Origin: Galbula dea
Taxonomy: Eukaryota > Chordata > Aves > Piciformes > Galbulidae
DNA: 64,000 nucleotides
Reading direction: 5' to 3'
NCBI GenBank assembly: GCA_013399015.1
Contig: VWZX01006417.1
Location: 237,614-301,613 of the forward strand
Shown: positions 45,983 to 56,500 of the stretch, piece by piece
Layout: every line of letters starts with the position of its first letter
Position numbering within the stretch: position 1 is the first letter of the stretch
Notes under the pieces: model-generated
Seen by the model: the letters and a program-made list of their open reading frames with translations, nothing else
The model's database searches: none
What the model was told of the DNA's origin: nothing
Position numbers and translations under genes: made by a program

Positions 45983-48617
45983 GTTAACCTGCTGGCAATT
46001 CTAGAGCAATCCCAGACCCTCCTGAGAGTCTCCAGCTGGGGTCATCACAGGTGGGTTTGGCCCAGTTACAAGCCTGACCTCAACTCTTAGACTGCATCTA
46101 GCAGCTCTAAACACCCTTCCTTGAGTCTGACTCTAACAAGGACACTTCTAGAGTGGTTATCCACATGGGTCCATAAACCAGGAACCCTCTGCAGCTTGTT
46201 TCTCCTTTTGGGGAGCTGTTACTGTGGGGCTAGCACCTTGGGGTGATGGAATCATGTTCCTGGTGGAGATGTTTGAGAGGGTCAGGGCCTTTCACAGACC
46301 TGTGACAGTTGCAACAGGTTTTTTTATTGCCAGCACTGTGTCCTCACTGAGAGTGGTGGCTCTCATCCTCCCTACCCTGCTAACAACTCCTTAGGGATCA
46401 GGAAATGTCAACCTTTGATGTAATTGCCTTTGACCCTTCCTTGGCAGCTCTTGAACACCATGGTCAAAGCAGTTGGGAGAGTGGAGAACACTGTGGGTGG
46501 CATCCAAGGGATTTCAGCCTCTCTGAGGAAAGGTGACACAGACTGCTTGGTGCAGAGTGCTTCTGAAGGTGGAGAGTCCTTTCAGAGGATTAGTCCTCTT
46601 CTCCTGGGAGAAGACAGACATCATTAATGCTCTTCTAGAACCTTTGGAACTGTAAGTATCAGCATGGAAAGAAATGTCAGGTTCCTCTAAGGTTCTTTGT
46701 CATTAGGGTGGGAGAAGGAATAACCCTGGCTGATGGGGTCACCCCAGCCACCATGTAGCATAATGGGGTACAGACCTGTTAGGGCTGCACATCTGCCCTC
46801 AAATACCTCACTGGAATCTTGTCTAATGAGGCCACTATGCAAATGAGCATGCAATTAACTCCCTAGCCTACACTGTTAGGTGAGGTGTTGCAACTTGAAC
46901 TGCACACCAAGAGCATGGAGGTGTTTAACTTGTGTCCAGGTGACCTCTGTTGCTGGGTTTCTGTGCTGGTGACTTGTCAGTAGTGCCTGGCAGTTGTTCC
47001 TCAGCTGGGGCCAGCAGACTCCTCACTCTTGCTGTTCCCAGTGGGAGATGCCAATGTCCTAGCTCCCTCTGGCTTTGCAGTGCCACCTCTTACCTCCAGT
47101 GCTGTAGCATGTCCATGCTGCCTGAACCCCATGCAACAGCCTGATACCCACTGGTCTGAGCAGCACTGGCAGAGCAGATGTGTGCAACCTCAAACCTGGG
47201 CCCCTTTCCCCCTCTAGGAAGGCTGAGGGTGAAGCTGGGGGCCATGAGTTGGGGGTTTTGGTCTTCTTCAGGTTTGCTTTTCCTTTGGCTGTAGCTGAAT
47301 CTTTGCTGCAGGGGCTAACCCTGCCCTGGCAGCTCTAGCTTCTCCATACCTTAATGTTGCAAGGTCACTTAGTGACCTTAGCAAGGTCACAGTCATGCTG
47401 CCATCCCTAGCAGTATCATCCCTTGGTCATTGCCATGTCTACCACCCCAAAAAACACCCCCAGGGTGAGCTGTGCAACTGTGGTGCTTGAAGGGGTTAGG
47501 AGTGCAGACTGGAGCATGAGCTTCCCTTCCTGCAGGCCAAAATTGTCCTGTTGTGCACTGAGGGAGGTGGTAAAAAGAGTCTGGCTGAAGCTCACCCTCT
47601 CAGGCCTCCTGTGATACCACCTCCTCTTCTGGCCAAGGAAGGGACAGGGAGCCCCAGAGCACAGAGCATCTCTAAATGGTGGTAAAAATAGAGCAGCAGA
47701 GTAAGGGCAGCAAGTGCACATGTACCCAGGGAGGGCACATGTAGCCAGGGCTAACCCAGGCACTGCTGCCTGCTCTTGGATCTCTGGCTTCTTTACAGAG
47801 AAGCTGATCTTCCAGGCAGCCAGCTGGAGGCACCTGCCTACAGCTTCAGGAAGGCTGTGCCAGGTAAGTGCAGGCTCAGAGGGGGAATTCTGATGTCACA
47901 TCCAGTGCTGAAACTCACTTTTTACTGAGCTCCAAATCAAGACAGGGCTTCAGGCAGATCCCCTCTGGCAAACAGGCTTTGGTTTTGACCCCAGTGTCTG
48001 GAGAGTAAATCCTGCTGAGGATTCAGCTCTGCTTTGACAGGATGCCCCAGAGGTTGTTAGTCTCTTTTACAGCCTGCAAACACCACTGGTACTCTGCAAA
48101 CTTGGAGCTCCTCTCAGAAGTCACGCCACTGAATCCCCTGTCCATCCCCAACCTGGTTTCCAGGATGATTGCTGGCTCCCTAGTTAAACTGTAACAGCTG
48201 GGATGAGAAGAGACCTTTGTCCTAGAGATAAATTCAGCAGTGTTGTAAGGTTGTTCCATTGGAAATGATGGCTTGAGTCTCAGTGGTGGAAAAAAGGGGA
48301 GTTAGACTGCCTGGGGGTTACTTGAAAGAGCTCTGCCATGCTCACTGGCATCAGCCTGTAAACTTCTCAGTGTAATTGGCTTTATTTTCATGCCAAAGAA
48401 CCCAGGTGGAGCCTCAATTCTGTACACCACCTCAGCAGAGCTCTGTGGGTGCTCAGAGTTCAGTGCAGTTCAAAGCTGTGGGTGCCACTCTCTGTGTCTT
48501 CCCAGTTTTCCCCTTAGTCAAACCAGTTCCCTAAAGACATCACTAAAATGAGGAGTGTTGGGGTTTGAGGGTTGCTTTGGTTTTCTTTTGAAAGGTACTT
48601 GCCAGCAGGTGAAGCAG

Positions 48618-48765
48618 GAGGGGATTAGGAAGAATTTCTTCCCCCAGAGGGTTATCAGGCACTGGCCCAGGCTGCCCAGGGCAGTGGTGGAGTCACCATC
48701 CCTGGAGGGGTTCAACAAACATGTAGATGTGGTGCTTGGGGACATGATTTAGTGCTGAGCATGGA
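48618..48765 (+). repeat. CR1 LINE 3' fragment lacking its tail
   Basis: Sense copy with 'attaggaagaatttcttccc' and 'caggctgcccagggcagtgg', ending at 'gtgctgagcatgg' without the usual 'ggttggac' terminus. Confidence 0.85.
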
Positions 48766-49137
48766 TCTGCCTGGATGCAGGCTGCCTTGCCAGGTGGAAC
48801 TGAGACTTGCCACTGCTCTCTGGCAGGGTGTGAGGCAGCCTTGCCTCTCCTTCCCTACAATGAAGCCAAGGAGCTAGGAAGAGTCACTGCAGATGGGGAT
48901 CTGCCCTTGGCACCACACACAGTGGCCAGCATGACCAGGAGGATCAAAGTCTTGAGTGAGGGGGGGGGGAAAAAAAACCCCACAGCCTGGAAGAGGTGAA
49001 ATTGTCATTTATGGCAGGTACATTGCTCTGCTGAACCTTCTGAGGTACACTGTGTTTTGGACTTGTTAACCTGTAACCTTTAGGAATGTGTTTCTCCAGC
49101 TCTTCCCCAAGATAAGGAGCTATCCACAGCCAAACCC

Positions 49138-49462
49138 CAAGCACTGGAGTGTGCCCAGAGAAGGGCAACCAGGCTGGGGAAGGTTCTGGAGAAGAAGGCT
49201 GCTGAGGAGCAGCTGAGGGAACTGGGGTTGGTTAGGCTGAGGAAGAGGAGGCTCAGGGGAGACCTTAACTCTCTCTGCAACTCCCTGAAAGGAGGTTGGA
49301 GCCAGGTGGGTGTTGGTCTCTTCTCCTGGGTTCCCAGGGAGAGAACAAGAGGCAATGGCCTCAGGTTGCACCAGGAGAGGTTTAGGTTGGATATTAGGAA
49401 GAATTTCTTCCCCAGAAGGGTTATCAGGCACTGGCCCAGGCTGCCCAGGGCAGTGGTGCAAG
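49138..49462 (+). repeat. CR1 LINE internal fragment lacking its 3' end
   Basis: Sense copy with ORF2 C-terminal sequence (gtgtgcccagagaagggcaa, 'aggaagaggaggctcagggg') breaking off at 'ctgcccagggcagtggtg'. The 3' 120 bp or so are missing, so it was disrupted after insertion. Confidence 0.88.
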
Positions 49463-49650
49463 CATACAACAAAACAAATGTTTCTAAAGCTTCTCCCCTT
49501 AAGAACAACCCCTCCCCACTCCTTTACAGCCCCTTTCACTCTGCAGGCATTGGTCTCAGGGCCAGAGACAGCTCTCACACAAAGAGCACAAGTGCAACAC
49601 CCTTTTCTGTAGAAGAATATATTATTTAGCAGATTGGTTTAAAAGTAAAA

Positions 49651-49684
49651 AAACCAACCCAAAAACCAACCCAAACCCAACCCC
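49651..49684 (-). repeat. A/C-rich tract; G-rich on the PDE9A sense strand
   Basis: The plus strand has AACC/AACCC runs. The minus strand reads GGGG TT GGG TTT GGG and a later GGG, enough G-runs for a possible quadruplex with one long loop. Confidence 0.7.
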
Positions 49685-49860
49685 TCTGCAGATCTCTGAA
49701 GGTTTTTCTTGTTGCTTTTGGCATCCAGGAGGATGAAAATCTGCTTGCAGAGTGGTTCCAGCTTTGTGCTCCCTTCTTGGCTCGTGCTGCCTAGCTGTCC
49801 CAGGTCACAAAACAACCCTGCAACCTCCTCAAGGTTTCTTCTCATTTCTTCTAGTGTAGA

Positions 49861-49891
49861 AAAAAAAAACCAACCCACCCCAACCCAACCC
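49861..49891 (-). repeat. Candidate G-quadruplex (PDE9A sense strand)
   Basis: The C-runs on the plus strand at 49874-49876, 49878-49881, 49884-49886 and 49889-49891 are GGG TT GGG TT GGGG T GGG on the minus strand, meeting the usual G3/short-loop rule. An A-run precedes it on the plus strand. Confidence 0.7.
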
Positions 49892-50524
49892 AAATGCAGC
49901 CCCAATGCTGGGCTTCTGAATGTACTGTGACCACTATAAAACTGAGAGAGTAATACAGAGCAATGTGTCAGCAGGGCCTGCTTGGGCAACCCCCAATATC
50001 TGCCAGGACCCCTGTCAGGAGGTAAGCATCTGTTAAGCTCTGCTGTCATTAGCACACTGCTGTACACAGGAAATCTAAGATCTGGAGGAAAACAACCTTT
50101 TTCTTGCTTGCTTTCCCTTCTGGTTTGGATGCCAGAGGATCATTTCCCAGCATAAAGGCTCCTTAGCTAAACTCCACTTTGCCTCTGGAGACTGTGCTGA
50201 AGGTGGTCACCCCAAAGGCAAATCTGCTGAAGGTTTGAGCCCTGCTGCAAGCTGTGCAATGGCCTCAGGGAGAGGGGGAGGTTGTGTTGGGCATCCTGGA
50301 GCCCTTGGTGCCCAGTGGTGGCAGTGCCTATGGGAGCAGGCTGCAGGCTGTAGACAAGGTGCAGGGGCAGGCAGGTGGGACATCCATGCCTGCCACCTCT
50401 CCACAGGCACAGTCCCAGCTGGAGTTTGATGCAGCCACCACCTCTGTTTGGCAAGTAACAGCATTTCTCAAAGCCAGGATAGCCTGAGGGCTTCTGCTTT
50501 GCTCAGGAACTGGTGGGTTTTGCC

Positions 50525-50575
50525 TCACTTTTCAGTGCTGCTGGTGCTCAAACCTTCACTTTTCTTTTTCTGCAG
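50525..50575 (-). CDS. PDE9A: PDE9A last coding exon
   Basis: The acceptor is cccttccag|CTGCAG. It encodes LQKKKSEGLSTSSTEK then TGA. LQKK and the TEK ending align with human LQKKTDSLTSGATEK, but human continues about 15 residues further, so the tail is shorter here. Confidence 0.82.
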   Translation of the reverse strand: MQKKKSEGLSTSSTEK

Positions 50576-53500
50576 CTGGAAGGGAGAAGAAAGCAGGATT
50601 AGTCCTCAGAGAGTGCTGCTTCCCACCCCTGCTGCTGCCAGCTGGACACTCATCTCTGCACAAGGCATCTACAGCCTTTCTTGGGCAACAACATCCCAGA
50701 AGCATGAAGGCTGGAAGAGACCTCTAAGGTCACCAAGTCCAGCCAGCAACCCAGCACCACCATGCCACTAAACCATGGCCCTCAGCACCACAGCTCCAGG
50801 GCTTTTCAACCCCTCCAGGGATGGTGACTCCACCACTGCCCTGGGCAGCCTGGGCCAATGCCTAACAACTCTTGCTGGACAGAAATGTTTCCTGCTCTCC
50901 AATCTAAACCTCCCCTGGTGCAACTTGAGGCCATTGCCTCTTGTCCTCTCCCAGGCACCTTTTCATCCAAACAGCTGGGGGTGTGTGTGTCCCAGGTAAG
51001 CAGCACTCAGCCTTTCTGCCATGCTAGGCTCTCAGATTATTAACTAACTCCTCTTGTTTCAGGAGGTTTATGAAGTCAGGCAGCTCCTTTTTTCCTAAGA
51101 CCACTTGTCAGGAGTTGGACTGGCTGATCCTTGGGGCTCCCTTCCAACTGAGGATATTCTATAGTTCAATGCTTGTACCAAAACACCATCATTAAAGCTC
51201 TCTCAGTTTGTACACAAATGGTGGTTTGATGTCTTCTGTAGCCTAGAAATAAAACCTTGGCCCCACTTGAATCATGACTAGGACTCAGGCAGTCTGGCAG
51301 TCATGTCTGAGTTGTTCTTCCCTCCTCTGAGAAATGCTCCTCTCCAAACTGAAGAATGCCTAAACTTCTCCTTCAGTGTCCTCACTGCATGGTGCTCCTT
51401 GAGGAACCTGCCTTAGGATTTGTGCTGCTGAGGGACTTCTCCTCCAAAGCACCTGGGAGGAGGTAGGAGTGACAGCAGAGAGCTACTGTTCCCTCCACCC
51501 AGCCAGGGATGATCTAGTGAAGGAACTTTCATTTCCCACAAATCAAGCAATCTATCATCACAACCAGTGCTCCAGGGCACTTCCCACTTTATCTTGATGA
51601 CAGAGGGACTGAGAGTATCCTGCCTACATGACAAATGTCTTCAATTGAATAACTGACTTAATTCAATCCTCATCCTCCATCAAAGAGGTATCTGGAGCTT
51701 ACCTCTCTCATAGCATCATCTATCTGCTTGAGCTCCTCATAGCGGTCCCTGGATTCCCAAAGGGGCTGGAGCATCACCTCCTCCACTTCTGGGAACAGCT
51801 GGGTGAGAGCAAGGGAAAGAAAAGGTCAACAGCTAGGTGAGAGCAAGGGAAAGAAGATCAACAGCTAGGTGAGAGCAAGGGAAAGAAGCTCAACAGCTAG
51901 GTGAGAGCAAGGAAAAGGTCAACATTTCCTTCTGCAGGCTGAGAGGCAGGCTGTGAACTCTCCGTCCCCCTTTCCCTGGCTAACTCAAGCCTTGCTGGAG
52001 CAAGGAGTGAAGCTCTGCAGGGGCTCTCCCTTCTGCCTCCGGCAGGGGGGGACTTACCTTGGTCACTGTTTCAAACATGGGGATGAGGACAAACTTGAGG
52101 AAGCCAATCTGAGCTGTGGGCTTGGTCACTTTGTCACGGTCCATGAAGGGAGCCACCGGCAGCCCTTCCGACTTCTCTCGGTCGCTCTGGAACAGATCCC
52201 GAGTTAACAAACATTACTCTTGGCCAGAAGCCTGCCAGGAGAGTAAAGTACCAAGCAGGTCACTAGCTAAAGGACAGGAGAGTGTGGAGATCAGTCTCAG
52301 TGGTGTCTGGAGATAGCACAGAGGAGCAAGGCACTGCCCTTGGGCCGATGGAGCCTGCTTTGTTTGGAGCGTGCATCTGAATAAAGAGAGCTCTGTTCAG
52401 TCCCATCTGCACACTGCTGGCATGAAAGTGTTCCCCTCCAGGCTTGCAGGACAATGAGGCCACCTGCTTCCCTTTGCAAACCCATGGGACTTGTAAGGCA
52501 GTGGCTTCTGAGCATTCAGAAAAGTGATAGTGGCCTTGCTGCTCTGCTAGAGAAGGAATTGGTCTTTGATGTCCTCAGTGTTCTCCAGAGACTGCTCCTT
52601 TTCAGGTATTCAACCAGAAATTACAGACCTTTCTTTACTAATGATTGAAACCACTTCTGGTTAGCTAGTTCAGTGAGGAATTGACTGCAGTGAGGTTACC
52701 AGGCTCCCTACCTGACCACATAACTCACTGCTTCTGTGGGAATGCAAGTGCAAGGAGGTCACAGACCTTGCATGCACCTACAGCCTGCTCAGGAGCCTGT
52801 GTGCCAGGGGCAGCTGGGGGCTGCTCTTCCAGGGATCCTTGTTTCAAGCAACCAGAACCTATGTCCATCTGGGAGCAATGGCTTAAATACCATTTATCTG
52901 TCACAGAATCATGAAGGCTGGAAGTGTCCCTTAAGATCATCAAGCCTAGCACCACCATGCCACTAAACCATGGGCCTAAGGACCACAGCTAGATGGTTTT
53001 GGAAGCCCTCCAGGAACTCACCAGGCTGTCACTGTCTAGAGAGCAAGCTGCAGCCTGATAGCATGAGGTTGCTGTGGTCTTTCACCTGCAAGTCACAGTC
53101 AATTGCATTCCCTTGCTTTCTGCACAGTTTTTCTTTCCATCCTAGGGCTAGACTGGGCTGGCAGACAGCAGAGCACCTGTAGCTGAGGTGGGATTCAGGA
53201 GGAGGAGCAATTTGTACAGTTGCATCTCCCCCTCCTTCTTACCTGCATAAAATATTCCTCTAGCAAGCAATCTACCCAGGGCTCTGCCACTTCCATGGGA
53301 CGAACTTCATTGGAGATGTCACAGCACTTTATCAGCACCATCTTCAGCTGGCAGAGGAGAAACACAGCATCAGGAAGGTTGGGAGAGACCTCTAAGGTCA
53401 TCCAGTCCAACCAGCAACCTAGCATCACCATGCCACTAAACCATGGCCCTAAGGACCACAGCTAGATGGTTTGGAAGCCCTGCAGGGATGGTGACTCCAC

Positions 53501-56500
53501 CACTGCCCTGGGCAGTCTGGGCCAATGCCTAACAGCTCCTGCAGGGAAGAATTGTTTCCTGCTATACTTTCAGACTGCAGTCTTATTCCCAGCCCTTCCC
53601 CCCCTATCCAAAACCCTGTGCAACAGGAGGCTACATTTTCAAACAGAAAGAACAGTTTTAGGATTAACTCAGAGGTCTTAAATGATCTGGGTTCTTTTGC
53701 AGCCTCTCAGTTCCACTGTATAAATCACTTACCCCCTCCCTGCTTTGGTTTCCCTGGCTGGAGCTCTTGGACATCCCAGGGGGAGATGTATAAAGAGATT
53801 GAGGCAGAGATGACCACAAAGTTTGTTTGTGGAGCACTCAGAGGCAGCTGGGAAGAGGCTTCCCTGGACACCAAAGATGGGTGAGAGGAGACTAGAGTGG
53901 ATACCTTTTGCCCTGCAGCTCTTGAGAATAAGACTTTGTCTGCTGATAAAGTGAATATATTTGTCTTCTTGATGAGACTCTGGGATTTCTATAGCTGGAA
54001 TCACCTATTTTATACAGAACCCTTCCACATTTTGATTCAGCTGGTGGGGCAGAGGGTGGAGGGAGGATTCATCTGTACATCTATGTTAAATCTTGGGGGT
54101 TAAATAAACACAGGTTTAAGCTACAAGCTTTCACACCACACAGAGCAAAGTAACAGCCTCCCAAACCTCCTTACACAGGTCATGTGTTCTTCATTGGAGT
54201 AATCAAAATGGTCCATTTTTTCCTTGAAAGAGTCCAGTATTTCTGCATGCCTTGCCATGTCTGTAGCCAGGATTAATGTGATTATCCCCTAGCAAAGAAA
54301 ACATGGTCACTCATTAGCTTGAGATTCTTTACCAAGTCTCCTGCTGCAGAGCCAAGGATGCTCTGGCTTAGAGACACAACCAACCCCAGCTCATCACACT
54401 GGTGAACACTGAAAGGGGAAGCTGCTGGCTTGAAACTGCCAAGCAAACTGGAAGAGGGTTCCCAAGAGTTGATGGCATGAAGATCCTGGGTGTGGCTGGG
54501 TCTGTAACTCTGCTGTAATATTCCAGAGACATTGAGGGTTGGTTTTGGGTTTCCCCCCCCCTCCTTTTATGATTGATTAATTGTGGGAAAGCAAACTGTC
54601 CAACAGGATGTGCAAAACCACACTCTGTTGGCCAAGATTTGCTTTTGGCTCCCTTGAAAGCACTCTGGGTTTTGCTGCTGACTCTTCCTGGCCCTAGCAA
54701 GAGAGAAAGATCAGTAGATGTGGATGTTCTCTGGGCTCATAGTCCTCAGATGAAAGGCTTTGAAGTACCCAGATGCTGCCAATGTGCTAGGAGCTCTATA
54801 TCCTCCTGCTAGTCACAGTTTCTGATGGGAAAGCATGCAGTTAATTGGAAGTTGTGGGTTTTCATACAGATCTATCCATCTGGGGCCCATGCCTGCTTCC
54901 CATGCACTAGCAGAATCAGTGACTCCAAGCTGACCAGCATCTGAGCCCTTCCCTTGCTCTGCTTTTTCATTTCAGGTGTAAGGAAGGTGTAAATTGGAAA
55001 CTAAGACTGAATTTTGTGCTCTACTGGGAATTGTGGCACTGTTCACTGTCTGACAGAGCTCTGATCACTCCTAGTCCACCAGAGCCTCTTGCAACAGCAC
55101 CAGTGCTCTGCTGTTGGAAATATTTTCACAGAATCCCAGACTGTGAGGGGTTGGAAGGGAGCTCTGGAGATCATCNCTACCCAGCCCCAGCTCCTTCAGC
55201 CTCTCCCCAGCAGAGAGATGTCCAAGTCCCCTCAGCATTTCTGCAGCCCTTTTCTGTTCCCTCTCCAGAAGTTCCCTGTCCTTCTTGAGCAGGGGAGCCC
55301 AGAACTGGCCCCAGGGCTCCAGATGTGGCCTCCCTAGGGCAGAGCAGAGGGGGAGGAGAACCATTCTGCAGCCCCTGTTAAAATTCATACAATCTTCTCT
55401 TACAGCTTAAAGTTTTGCCATGAGTTTCATCTTTTCCCAGTCAGAGCTAACTGACTCCTTCCATAACATAAATATCTACCCCCAGAAATGTCATAGGTTT
55501 TAATAATCAGGATCATTTCTCAACAAGACATTCCAAGGAGGGCTGCTCTGGAAACTCTCCAGGAAATCCCTGTGTGGATCCTTCCAGTGTGAGGAGCTTT
55601 TGGAGTCCTCCCCTGGAGGGAAGAGGATTCCCTGGCGTTGCAGAGCAGGGAACCCTGCGCACGCTTCCATCCTCCCAACGCTTTGGAGCACACAGATGGC
55701 CCCCACCAATCCTACCTGTCTTATCTGCTTGAATTGCTCCTGGTTGACATTGGAGAAGATGTTGTACTCTGGCTGGGAAATGATCTGGAAAGCCACAGCA
55801 CAGTGGTGGTTCTCCAGGGGGGAGATGTCGTTGTAGCGAACTGCCAGCTCCGTTCGGGCGTTGATCTGGTAGCTGGTGGGGGGAGAAAAGCAGGGAGAAC
55901 TTCAGAGACACACACCCAGCCCCTAGCTGCTCCAAACCAGGCTGCTTGTTCACATTCTCTTCCATACTGAGTCCATTAACTGCAGTTTGGGTTGGGCTGG
56001 CAAAACAAAATCAGGGTTTTAGAGTAGATAGATACTGCTTTAGTATTGTCTATGTCTTCTCAGTCACTCTTCTCCTCTAGGTTCTCTCTCTTTCCTTCTC
56101 CTTCCTTCCTCCTCTCTTTTCCCTCCTTCCTTCCTCTCCCCCTTCCTTTCTTTCTTTTCCTTCCTTCCCTCCTTCCTCCCTTTTTCCTTTCTTCCTTTCT
56201 TCTCTTTCTTTTCCTTCCTTCCTTCCCTCCTTCCTTTCTTTTTTCCTTCTTTCTTCATTCCTCTCTTTTCCTTCCTTCCTTTCTCTCTTTTCCCTCCTTC
56301 CTTCCTCTCTTTCCTTCTTTTCCTTCCTCCTCTCTTCCTTCTTTCCTCTCTTTCTTTTCCTTCCTTCCTCTCTTCCTTCCTTTCTCTTTCTTTCTTTTCC
56401 TTCCTTCTTTCCTTCCCTCCTTCCTCTTTTTCCTTCCTCTCTTCCTTCCTTTCTCTTTCTTTTCCTTCCTTTCTCTCTTTCTTTTCCTTCCTTCCTCTCT

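Larger units (their letters stand above)
41510..50524. other. Intergenic region between convergent WDR4 and PDE9A
   Basis: About 9 kb holding seven CR1 fragments and A/C-rich tracts. The PDE9A 3' UTR must occupy its right end, but I could not fix its poly(A) site: no convincing minus-strand AATAAA lies between 49100 and 50524, the nearest being at about 48380. No protein or RNA gene was recognised. Confidence 0.55.
50576..51702 (-). other. PDE9A: PDE9A last intron
   Basis: 1.13 kb with an antisense CR1 (50698-50957) and a sense CR1 tail stub (51108-51175). Confidence 0.75.
54289..55715 (-). other. PDE9A: PDE9A intron between exons d and e
   Basis: 1.43 kb including a composite CR1 (55127-55362) with the single undetermined base of the window. 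Confidence 0.7.
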
